Below are positions 9,531 to 17,302 of a stretch of 43,426 nucleotides of DNA, one piece after another. The translations under genes were made by a program, and so were the position numbers. The stretch comes from Richelia intracellularis (GTDB lineage: Bacteria > Cyanobacteriota > Cyanobacteriia > Cyanobacteriales > Nostocaceae), in contig CBZS010000307.1 in NCBI GenBank assembly GCA_000613065.1, positions 1 to 43,426 of the forward strand. Direction: 5' to 3'. The notes under the pieces were generated by a model. That model was not told where the DNA came from and did no database searches. It was given only the letters and a program-made list of their open reading frames with translations. Every line of letters begins with the position of its first letter. The stretch's first letter is position 1.

Positions 9531-10232
9531 TTGCTGAGCTTATTTCCCCAGTTAACATCTATCCCCCTATTATGGCTGCAAATTGGCAGCGTAGGAACTT
9601 GGCTATCACTCGTCCTCTTTGTCGCATGGGGTGCAAGTCATTTTGCCCAGGCTAACTCAGAAATTATCCGTAAGATAGTACATATTGGTACTGGTAATGT
9701 TATTTTAATAGCTTGGTGGTTCAATATACCTGCTAATGTGGGCATTACGGCGGCAATTTGCGCTAGCGCAGTGACCTTATTGTCTTATCGATTACCCATT
9801 ATTCCGGGAATTAATAGTGTCGGAAGACAAAGTTTAGGGACTTTCTTTTATTCTGTTAGCATTGGTATTCTTATTGCTTGCTTTTGGCATTTTAACCAAC
9901 CCCAATATGCAGTTTTAGGAATTATGGTAATGACATGGGGAGACGGGTTAGCAGCGTTAATTGGTCAACGCTTTGGCGAACATAAGTATAAAGTACTAGG
10001 GGCAGAAAAAAGTTGGGAAGGTTCCCTAGCTATGTGTTTAGTTAGTTGGATAATTTCTTTATTGATATTAATGGCTATACAGGGTAATTTCTGGCAGACT
10101 TGGTTAATTTCTGCGACCGTGGCATTAGTAGCTACGGTTTTAGAAAGTTTTTCTTTTTTGGGCATTGATAATCTAATTGTACCCTTAGGAAGTGCAGCCT
10201 TAGCTTTCACGTTAGTTCATATATTCTTTTAG
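9531..10232 (+). CDS. Phytol kinase-like protein (VTE5/dolichol kinase family)
   Basis: A polytopic membrane protein of 233 residues with about six or seven hydrophobic segments. Family marks are RKIVHIGTGN (about residues 46-55), VMTWGDGLAALIGQRFG (130s-140s) and KVLGAEKSWEGSLAM, the CTP-dependent polyprenol/phytol kinase signature. In cyanobacteria such enzymes phosphorylate phytol released from chlorophyll for tocopherol and chlorophyll recycling. The start is TTG: an in-frame stop lies just upstream and no ATG occurs near the conserved N-terminus. Substrate is inferred from family; other polyprenols are possible. Confidence 0.8.
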   Translation: MLSLFPQLTSIPLLWLQIGSVGTWLSLVLFVAWGASHFAQANSEIIRKIVHIGTGNVILIAWWFNIPANVGITAAICASAVTLLSYRLPIIPGINSVGRQSLGTFFYSVSIGILIACFWHFNQPQYAVLGIMVMTWGDGLAALIGQRFGEHKYKVLGAEKSWEGSLAMCLVSWIISLLILMAIQGNFWQTWLISATVALVATVLESFSFLGIDNLIVPLGSAALAFTLVHIFF

Positions 10233-10494
10233 TTAGATTGTTGTCAGATTCAAGCTATTGATTTTTCAACAGTTTCCGAGCCTAATCATGATGTAGTGCT
10301 CTAGCGAAAAGAACATATTTGGATCAATAGTTATTAACAGCTAAATTTAATTAAGCTATTACCTACAACGAATAGATAATACTGGAGTGACTTTGACCAC
10401 GCGCGATCGCTGTGACTTCATCTATAACTTTGCCGCCAGTCCAAAATGGAATGATAAGCTTACCGTGAGTCCAATCAAGTATAGAAAGCAGAAC
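10233..10494. other. Non-coding spacer
   Basis: AT-rich, with one HIP1 palindrome (GCGATCGC) at about 10403. No recognisable gene or fragment. Confidence 0.4.
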
Positions 10495-10537
10495 GTTGCA
10501 TAATGAGAATATGAATTAGGGTGAATATTTATGCAAT
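10495..10537. repeat. Short palindromic relic resembling IS1-type ends
   Basis: GTTGCATAA at 10495-10503 faces TTATGCAAT at 10529-10537. These arms resemble the outer ends (GGCGTTGCATAA) of the IS1-type element and the MITE at 10873. At 43 bp with an unmatched core it could be a decayed MITE or a chance palindrome. Confidence 0.4.
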
Positions 10538-10558
10538 GTCCGCGCGTTGTAAATCTAA

Positions 10559-10800
10559 TCATATCCGTCCTGTAGCAGGATAACTGCCGTAAGCGACTAC
10601 GGTAGTCTCAGGTAAGATACCCAACCTCGAGAATAGCTCTGCGAACGCTTTTGAATCTAAATTCATGCTCATGTCGGGCTTCATTAAATCCGAGAGTATG
10701 TTCCAGAAAACTGCGCCTGAAATATGTGCGTCCTTGCAGGCTTCTGGGTTCATATTAGCTTCAATGATACGCACAGATGGATAATTGAGTATCTATCAAA
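10559..10800 (-). pseudogene. Rhodanese-type sulfurtransferase, N-terminal fragment
   Basis: The minus strand reads VRIIEANMNPEACKDAHISG then AVFWNILSDLMKPDM and LPETTVVAYGSYPATG, the first part of a rhodanese domain. The active-site cysteine loop lies further on and is missing: homology ends at about 10562, next to the palindromic relic. Two stops precede ILNYPSVRII at the N-terminal end. It is broken on both sides, with no chance of activity. Confidence 0.7.
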
Positions 10801-10872
10801 CTATCTGGGCAGCTATAGTTAAGCATTAGCCTTATTCTCTGTTTAATTTATTTGCTGTGAAGAACTATTTTT

Positions 10873-10963
10873 GGCGTTGCATAATAGAGGGATGATTTCA
10901 CTAAATTTTCAACGATTTCTCAATGGTTTCAAACGCTAATTCATCCCGCACTTATGCAACGCC
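10873..10963. mobile_element. 91-bp MITE with IS1-type terminal repeats
   Basis: It begins GGCGTTGCATAATAGAGGGA and ends, on the minus strand, GGCGTTGCATAAGTGCGGGA. The repeats match over about 19 of 23 bases and match the ends of the 755-bp IS1-type element at 1712-2466. The core has no coding capacity. No clear target duplication is visible. It is best read as a non-autonomous derivative moved by the IS1 transposase. Confidence 0.7.
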
Positions 10964-11045
10964 ATTGGCACATTGTCAAATTCCTTGCAGATGACAAGGA
11001 CTACGAAGTAAAAACCGAGTATACAAAAGATATATAAAATACATT
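10964..11045. repeat. Fragment of IS1380-type subterminal sequence
   Basis: 82 bp (ATTGGCACATTGTCAAATTC ... ATAAAATACATT) nearly identical to 20606-20687 inside IS1380 copy 1 and to the matching part of copy 2 near 42439. It is abutted on the left by the MITE and on the right by the IS1 fragment; the junction lies in a shared CATTGT. Confidence 0.8.
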
Positions 11046-11754
11046 GTCCAGACTGCAAGTCTAGGAGGATTATAAAAAATGGGAAACGTCGAGGTAAACA
11101 AAATCACATTTGTGTAAATTGCGAACGCCAATTTATACATATCTATAATCCACCAAAAGGATACTCAAATGAGATCAAACAAGAATGCTTAAAAGCATAG
11201 GTTAATGGCTCGGGATTTAGGGCTATTGAACGCCAAAAAGCAGTTCATCACACAACCATAATTAGTTGGGTAAAACAAGTTGGTGAAAAATTGCCAGATG
11301 CACCATCAATACAGGATATCCCAGAAGTTGCAGAACTGGACGAATTAGAAACTTTCGTCGGTTAAAACAAAACAAAATTTGGTTGTGGACAGCAGTAGAC
11401 CATTTCCGCCAAGGAATTTTAGCTTGGGTACTGGGAGACCATAGTGCAAAAACCTTTCAACCTTTGTGGGATATTGTCTACCTCTGGAAGTGCTATTTTT
11501 ATGTCACAGATGGATGGAAAGTTTACGCCAGTTTTGTTGAACCAGGAGACCATATTATTAGCAAAACATATATGACCAGAGTAGAAGGGAAAAACACACG
11601 TTTACGTCATTATCTCTCACGTCTACATCGAAAAACATTATGCTACTCTAAATCCGTAGATATGCTTCAGCACTCTATTCGATTGTTACTTTATTACTTT
11701 AAGTATATAAAAATACCTGTATTTGGTTGATTCATCCCGCAAATATCCAACGCC
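11042..11754 (+). pseudogene. IS1-family element, copy 2, left end missing
   Basis: Plus-strand copy of the element at 1712-2466. It keeps the CPDCKSRRIIKNGKRRGKQ zinc ribbon, the catalytic half (11383-11730; TAVDHFRQGILAWVLGDHS, FYVTDGWKVYASFVEPGDH) and the right end to CAACGCC at 11754, but its left inverted repeat is replaced by IS1380 sequence. It shares with copy 1 the TAG after CLKA and the frame break before the catalytic half. Here the A-rich shift site is altered and a TAA follows FVG. Confidence 0.8.
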
Positions 11755-11867
11755 CGTAATTGTTGGGTTCAGTCATGGGTTAGTTTTCTGAAGATACTTG
11801 CAATTAATTTCTATCTTTGATGCTAAGAACAACAGCCAATTGCGCCTAGTACTCGAACGAGTACTCT

Positions 11868-12080
11868 TTGAGACAATATATGACTGATTTACAGCTTCTA
11901 TTTAAAGAGATAGATAGAGTCGAAAACGAATCCCAGTTGCGGTCGCACCTCGCACCACAAATCGGCAAGTATTTTACTGCTACGCCATCAGGAGTATTTT
12001 TCTTTGATAGCCTTTTGAGCAATTATAAATTTAAAATATCCTCAAAATTGCTCTGTCTACCGAGCATATTCCTTTTTTCT
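11868..12080 (+). pseudogene. LuxR-type regulator, N-terminal fragment
   Basis: From the ATG at 11880 the frame reads MTDLQLLFKEIDRVENESQL, RSHLAPQIGKYFTATPSGVF, FFDSLL. This matches the start of a cyanobacterial regulator family that has a GAF-like N-terminus and a C-terminal LuxR HTH. After a break near 12020, another frame gives LKIALSTEHIPF, fitting the next conserved stretch. Nothing of the HTH is present, and other sequence follows before trnL. The call rests on remembered family similarity of one short domain. Confidence 0.55.
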
Positions 12081-12326
12081 CACTCTAGGCAGAAGAGAAA
12101 TAGAAATATGGATGGATTCTTTCATCAAAAATGGAATCAGTGAAGTAATTAATTATCTGTATGAGTTTAGAGAAACCGTTATATAAATCAGATATATTAA
12201 TCACCTTCAACCAAGGTTGAATTAGATGAAAAAATACCGTTGGTTGAATGATTAAACGAAGATTGTCCAGAATACTATTCCAACTATTACCTTTTTACCA
12301 CCATGGACAAAGTTAAGTATTATAAA

Positions 12327-12702
12327 TGGGGGTGGAGGGACTTGAACCCTCACGACCGCTTAAGGTCAACGGATTTTCATTCTCTTGCAGCTTTCGCCAC
12401 TGCCTCATCATAATTATTTATGTTAGGTTTTGAGAATTGGACTCTCTCTTTACCCTCGGCTTTACGTTAGGGTAGCTCCCGTCGAGTCTCTGCACCTTCC
12501 GTATTAGCCCTCTGTTATTTATTACCTGCTAGTTATAACTGGCAAATAACATATGACAAGTGACCAATTTGGCTTGGCTCAGGATTGCCTTGTCTGTTAT
12601 CAGATTTAGGTTTCCCTGAATTTGAGAACTTACACTTACAGGATTTCTCCTCTAAGGCTCAATTTCTTAAGTCCGTAGCGTCTACCATTCCGCCACACCC
12701 CC
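12327..12702 (-). tRNA. trnL: tRNA-Leu (UAA), intron-containing
   Basis: The exons are 12669-12702 (34 nt) and 12327-12377 (51 nt). Spliced, they give an 85-nt class II tRNA. The acceptor GGGGGTG pairs with CACCCCC plus discriminator A. The anticodon stem ACGGA/TCCGT holds loop CTTAAAA, giving anticodon UAA. There is a long variable arm and a GGTTCAAGTCC T arm. The intron interrupts the anticodon after U34, the well-known position of the cyanobacterial and chloroplast trnL group I intron. CCA is not encoded. Confidence 0.95.
12378..12668 (-). ncRNA. Group I intron in trnL(UAA)
   Basis: A 291-nt intron showing the conserved core of this family on the minus strand: ATTGAGCCTTAGAGGAGAAA near the 5' end, AATCCTGAGCCAA (Q region), GGTGCAGAGACTCGACGGGA (R) and GAGAGAGTCC (S), ending with the terminal G. 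The variable P6b loop lies in the AT-rich segment around 12520-12570. It has no open frame for a homing endonuclease, as usual for this lineage. Confidence 0.93.
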
Positions 12703-13051
12703 AGATGTATTTATCTGGGACTTGCTGTTTTTTTGGAGTCAGCAAACATCTCTTTATTTATTTGACCATTAAATGTGTATTTTGTCCAATAAAATCTGAA
12801 TTTTTTTTTCTCATTAGGTTTTTGGTGTGTTTTTACAATACTTTGAGGGTTTTTCATATCCTGTGTATTGTAGTTAACCTGGATTCAATTTACCCGATAA
12901 GACTAAAGCGATCACTCTTTTTGATTATCTAGGATATTTACCTAATTGCTGTTTATTCAGAGGAGGGGCAAAAGTAATAGAGTGAATGCATAATTAAATA
13001 AAATTAATAAATCTGTATAAATGCTTCCCAGTGTAAGTTCTTCTTCATTAA
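12703..13051. other. Spacer upstream of trnL and the permease gene
   Basis: T-rich 350 bp. A stem TTGCTG/CAGCAA lies about 20-45 bp upstream of the tRNA 5' end and may shape the trnL promoter region. No gene seen. Confidence 0.35.
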
Positions 13052-13983
13052 TCAAGAATAGCTTTTATCAAAACTCTGCTTTTAGCAAACGTTTTTCGCG
13101 TTGCTGCAGCTGGTACTGTGGTATTGCAGTTTAGCCGCTTATTTTATGATTATTGTCCCCAGCCAAATCGTTTAGCCAGGAGGGTTGGTTTGGCTTTGGT
13201 TGGCATAATGGCTGGTTTTGCTAGTAGCCATAGTAATTTAGCCCATATAGCCGTTAGTATGCCCATTTTTGTGGTTTTAACTATATTTTTACTGCTATGC
13301 GGTACTGTGAGCGGTTATATTTACTCCCGCTTAAGTAAAATAAATATTATGACAGCAATGCTTGCCACTGTACCTGGTGGAGTTGGCGTCATGGCTGCGA
13401 TCGCAGCAGATTATAATAAGAATGTAGCTTTAGTCGCCTTGGTACAAGCAATTCGGGTGACATCTGTAGTTTTGTTAATCCCCTTGGTTGCTAGAACTTC
13501 CACTGGTCATTTTTTTAGAGCGCCAAACACAAATGGCGATTTTTTTAGCTTTCAGGCTGGAAACTTAGGACTACTAGGGTTATTGCTGGTGGTAACGGCA
13601 ATTGGGGTACATGTAGCGAAATTGTTTAAAATACCAGCAAGTGATTTTTTTGGTGCTTTACTAGTAGCGCTCGCTTTTAATGCCACCCTCAATTTATTGC
13701 CTTTTGTAGATTATATTCAATTTACTCCTCCCCGTTTGATTCAATTTGCTGGTCAATTGCTCTTGGGGATTACTATTGGCGAATACTGGGGCAATAATTC
13801 TAATTTCGGGAAAAATACCGTTGCTTATGCCTTCATGTGCGTTAGTATGACCCTAAGTGCAGGAGCGTTCGCTAGTTTATTAGCGATGCAATTAACATCC
13901 TGGGATTGGTTAACCTGTCTATTGGTAACAGCTCCAGGGGGTTCAGCCGAAATTATTTTAGTTGCTTTATGAGTAAATAATAA

Positions 13984-15101
13984 GGATGCGACTCTTTTAG
14001 TAAGACGGGGAGTGGAACTTAGACAGGTATTGGAACAGGTGGAGGGGTAGTAGAACAACGAGCTTTGAGAACTTGCTTGCTCAAAGGAATACCACTAGAG
14101 TACAAAGCCAGGTGATTGGGTTTATGTTCTTTTTGTAGATGAAACTGCCAATACTCATCCCAATGGCCACTGATGTATAAAGAACCCAGGGGTCAAACAG
14201 CCTCAGCACCCTCATGGTCCATCTAGCCCCAGTGATATCCATCCTGTCTTTAATCTGGTGGCGACAAGCACCCTCAATCACCCCCGTGGCCATGGGGAAT
14301 CCAGCTTTTAAGTAATCGTGATATTTGAGGTATTTGGCATTGTTAAGTAAATATCTAGCACAGGTATCCACGGGTTTACCTTCTTGGGGGTGAGTTTGGG
14401 TAAAGTCGCACTGCGGCGCATACCTGGGGCAACTGAACTTAATTTACCTTCAAGGATAAGCTGTAAACGTTTGCTCTCCCAAGCTTCTGGCTGTGTTGAA
14501 GTCTGATAATAAAAGACAAATGCAGCTTTCCACAAATACTCAATCACATGGATAATATCCCTGTCTTAGTCCATGAGAGAGAATATTGCTGTGCTGGTAG
14601 ATTAAACTCCCCATCCAAAGGAAATAGGGTATTTATCTTTCTTCCTCCATAACCGATTCTATTGGCGATTACTGTGCCAAATACTGTGGTCAATTTCCGC
14701 GACAATTTTTTCTTGTGTGTTCTGTTTACTGAGTCTGTGCCTGCACACTCTGCCTCTATGTCATCTTGACTGCGTTTATCAAAATATCTTTGTTTGTAAC
14801 AACCGTGTCAATAGTTCGTATACATTCTCAAGTAACTTACTCTCTATCTGGGAGTGTTCTAACCCACAAATGCTGTCTGAGTCTAACCAACTAACTATCT
14901 GTTCAAATAGTTCTCGTGCTTGTGACCAAAACATACCTTGATTTGATGTAGATCCTTGCATAGGGTGTGGAACTGTTCCTGTTTTTTCACTTTTTACAAG
15001 CCAATTCCATCAAGTACATTTTTGGCTGTCAATACTACTGTGGTTGACTTGTCATTTATTATTCTTATATCATACTCCCTACGACCAAAATAGTCGCACC
15101 C
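13984..15101 (-). mobile_element. ISKra4-family insertion sequence, copy 2
   Basis: 1118 bp, in the same orientation as copy 1 and closely similar along its length. The left end is GGATGCGACTCTTTT (one base off copy 1), the right end TAGTCGCACCC. Flanks AAATAATAA (13975-13983) and AAATCATAA (15102-15110) are a 9-bp target duplication with one later substitution. It disrupts the AbrB-family gene. Confidence 0.88.
14081..14961 (-). pseudogene. ISKra4-family transposase remnant, copy 2
   Basis: Same structure as the remnant at 480-1390: N-terminal block GMFWSQARELFEQIVSWLDS (14961-14779), a missing middle, then IEYLWKAAFVFYYQTSTQPE and ATGVIEGACRHQIKDRMDIT (14547-14081). It has a frameshift near 14390 that copy 1 lacks in that form. 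The junction around 14560-14590 is the same as in copy 1, so both descend from one deleted parent. Confidence 0.75.
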
Positions 15102-15228
15102 AAATCATAATGTGGAGGTTGTGACAGCAGGTCACTTAGTAAGATTGATTGCTATCAATAGTTCTCTACCATTATGGCTATTTTTATTTCGCCGTCTTGA
15201 TCGTTCTCTGCAATCTGTACCAGATTAA

Positions 15229-15690
15229 TTTTCACTTAGCCTTCTTTCTCGTAAAGATAGTGACAGTTTATTTTCGCAAACGCAAATACCCTTGAATATA
15301 CAGTTGCATTAATTGGATATTAGATCATATTTTTTCTGATATTCTACGTTTTTGGGAAGCAGATATAATTCACAATTTGAGTAGATTTGTTAGTAAACAA
15401 ATACAAATTAATCTCAGTTGAATAGTGAATAATTTTAGTCCTATTTTGAATTGTAGATTGAATTTGATTCAAACAATACTAGAAAAGCTATTAATTAGCA
15501 GTTTAAAAGTAATGTTTGAATTATGTATTATCTTCTTTCAACTTAGTGCAATTATTATGTTGTTAGAATCATCAGTTGCTCTGATGGCTCTATTAGTAGG
15601 TTATGTAAAAGTTATCAGCAAGACATAAAACATATATTCTCTACCAATAAGCATCATATCAATCTCATTTTTAGCGAGAACTATTTTTGC
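15229..15690. other. Non-coding spacer
   Basis: 460 bp, very AT-rich. A 67-codon frame from a GTG at 15425 contains a hydrophobic stretch but has no recognisable family or ribosome-binding site; I do not call it a gene. Confidence 0.4.
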
Positions 15691-16383
15691 ATGAATCAGC
15701 AAATATTATCGAAAAAGCTAGAACGATTGCCAGAATTTTTATTAACTAGTTTATTCGGATGGATACCATCTATTCTGTTGGGACCGCAGTTCAGAAAATT
15801 AACATATCGTTTACTTTACCCTCAGCTTCCCTGGAAAGTTTTTATTGAGCAGAATGTTGATTTTTTTGGTATTAATTCTATAGAAATTGGTAAGAATGTA
15901 TATATCTTTAAAGGGGCGCGTTTAGATGTACGGGGACATAAAAATAATCGATTACGTTTAGGGAATGGAGTAGCAATTGAGCGAAATGTAGAAATCGGTT
16001 TTTTAGACAACACTAATATGGATATTGGCGAAGAAACATTCATCGGTCCCAATGTTTGTATTGGTGGTCCCGGGGATATAACAATCGGAAAACGCTGTTT
16101 AATCGCTGCACACACAGGTATTATTGCTAATAACCACAAATTTAATGATTTGTCTATAGCTATTAAAGACCAAGGTGTGACTCGCAAGGGAATTGTCATT
16201 GAAGATGATTGTTGGTTAGGTCATGGTGTCACAGTACTAGATGGTGTCACCATTGGCAGGGGAAGTGTGATTGGTGCCGGAGCGGTGGTAACAAGAAGTA
16301 TTCCTCCCTTCTCTGTGGCTGTGGGAACTCCAGCTAGGGTTATTAAGAGTCGTAAACCCCAAGAAGTGGGAGCTTGCCATTAG
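15691..16383 (+). CDS. Hexapeptide-repeat acyltransferase (WcaF/LbH family)
   Basis: 230 residues, intact. The N-terminal 45 residues are a helical, hydrophobic lead (LLTSLFGWIPSILLG). From about residue 55 on, the sequence follows the hexapeptide rhythm of a left-handed beta helix (IEIGKNVYIFKGARLDVRG, MDIGEETFIGPNVCIGGPGD, IVIEDDCWLGHGVTVLDGV, IGRGSVIGAGAVVTRSIPPF), closing with SVAVGTPARVIKSR. Catalytic histidine is probably in NNHKF at about residue 149. Such enzymes acetylate sugars of exopolysaccharide or other envelope glycans; the acceptor cannot be told. It stands alone, with no other polysaccharide gene nearby. Confidence 0.85.
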   Translation: MNQQILSKKLERLPEFLLTSLFGWIPSILLGPQFRKLTYRLLYPQLPWKVFIEQNVDFFGINSIEIGKNVYIFKGARLDVRGHKNNRLRLGNGVAIERNVEIGFLDNTNMDIGEETFIGPNVCIGGPGDITIGKRCLIAAHTGIIANNHKFNDLSIAIKDQGVTRKGIVIEDDCWLGHGVTVLDGVTIGRGSVIGAGAVVTRSIPPFSVAVGTPARVIKSRKPQEVGACH

Positions 16384-16493
16384 TCAATCTGACTGAGGCT
16401 TCTGAATTATGAAGTTGGGGCAGGGAGTGAGTGACACGTGCGACTCAGCCTCTTGTTGAAAACGCCAGAGCTTCAAACACTGAATTTCAAGGA

Positions 16494-16757
16494 GTTCCAA
16501 GGCTCAAGCCTTGGAACTAGATTTGTTGTAAAGATTAAGACTTAACTAAGTTAGTTTTTACCTTAAGTTGGCACTAATGGGGAACGGGTGTGCCCTAAGT
16601 GGCTTGCCTTGACTTGTACTGAGGGTAGTCGAAGCCGAAAGAAGTCGAAGGGGGAATGAAAATCCAACTTAGGTAACTCATGATGAAAACAATTTTCATT
16701 GGGACTGCCTCATTAAAAAAGATCAAAAGGTATGCTTCGAAGCCATCCCTACCTTTT
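16494..16757. other. Cluster of hairpins upstream of psbI
   Basis: Several inverted repeats sit in 270 bp. A perfect 10-bp stem with TCAA loop is at 16494-16517 (GTTCCAAGGC/GCCTTGGAAC). A GGCAC/GTGCC stem lies around 16570-16595 with outer CTTA/TAAG. A 7-bp stem is at 16683-16699 (ATGAAAA/TTTTCAT). An 8-bp stem is at 16725-16757 (AAAAGGTA/TACCTTTT) with GCTTCGAAGC inside. No U-tract follows the first, so it is a poor intrinsic terminator. The region could hold a small RNA or repeat relics. No protein frame is evident from 16384 to 16977. Confidence 0.4.
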
Positions 16758-16977
16758 GGAAACATTTACTGTTCGTGCTCGTCTGAACAAGCACTAGCTG
16801 AATAGCTTCTAGCCTGGGACATTTACTAGGTACACCGATCACTAACAGCAAAAGTCAATACCATCAAATACCATAGTTTCTGGGAAAAGGGACGAGATTT
16901 AGGTAAGATAATACAAGTTATATTTTTTCTGTGTTGTAGATACGGAAAGCCTTTCATACCCAACTTGAGACATTCCT

Positions 16978-17094
16978 ATGTTGACTTTAAAAATCGTAGT
17001 TTATATCGTAGTTGCCTTCTTTGTCAGCCTTTTTGTCTTTGGATTCTTGTCTAGCGATCCATCTCGTAACCCTGGCCGCCAAGATTTAGAGTAA
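16978..17094 (+). CDS. psbI: Photosystem II reaction centre protein I
   Basis: A 38-residue single-span thylakoid protein: [20 protein letters not shown], then [18 protein letters not shown], a near-textbook PsbI. PsbI binds next to D1 in photosystem II and helps early assembly of the D1 module. The whole gene is intact and has the family's exact length. It lies just upstream of the DUF3769 gene in the same direction. Confidence 0.97.
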   Translation: MLTLKIVVYIVVAFFVSLFVFGFLSSDPSRNPGRQDLE

Positions 17095-17118
17095 AGGATT
17101 ATACTCGTAATCCTTTAC
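17091..17118 (+). terminator. Hairpin overlapping the psbI stop codon
   Basis: A perfect 11-bp stem GTAAAGGATTA/TAATCCTTTAC with a 6-nt loop begins at the last codon/stop of psbI. It lacks a following T-run, so it may stabilise the short psbI mRNA 3' end rather than act as a classical terminator. Confidence 0.55.
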
Positions 17119-17302
17119 TGCCAAAAGGCTTAAGATTTATTGATGTAAGTCCCCTATTTCTTCAGAAAATAGCCACATTTATCAAAAGTTACGGGGCAGT
17201 TGTCCCAGGCTTGGCAGAAAACTTGTCGGAAGGCAAAATTTTACCTGTTCTACCTTCCGACTATTCATTTGGCTATACGCTCTTGCTTAATAGTGCTGAA
17301 AT

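Larger units (their letters stand above)
13052..15228 (+). pseudogene. AbrB-family membrane permease, split by an IS
   Basis: Polytopic protein of the AbrB/ammonia-monooxygenase-like family (PF05145), whose transport role is poorly defined. The main part (13118-13972, GTG at 13118; frame open from 13052) shows the duplicated motif: AMLATVPGGVGVMAAIAADY and, 170 residues later, LLVTAPGGSAEIILVAL. An ISKra4 element (13984-15101) follows. Beyond it the frame resumes as NHNVEVVTAGHLVRLIAINS to a stop at 15228, exactly the missing C-terminus. With the IS removed, one TGA remains at 13970, so at least two lesions exist. The first transmembrane segment also looks incomplete. Confidence 0.85.

Noticed and set aside
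12585-12932. 115-codon plus-strand open frame
   Set aside because: It runs antisense through the trnL intron and 5' exon and has no protein family features; the RNA explains the sequence.
406-15101. Composite transposon carrying phoX and the porin between ISKra4 copies
   Set aside because: Each copy has its own 9-bp duplication at its own ends, showing independent insertions, and the cargo looks like ordinary chromosomal genes.
15425-15628. 67-codon hydrophobic frame before the acyltransferase
   Set aside because: GTG start without ribosome-binding site, biased AT-rich composition and no recognised family; more likely chance.
16494-16517. Perfect 10-bp stem as the terminator of the acyltransferase gene
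   Set aside because: No U-tract follows and it lies over 100 bp after the stop; left as an unexplained hairpin.
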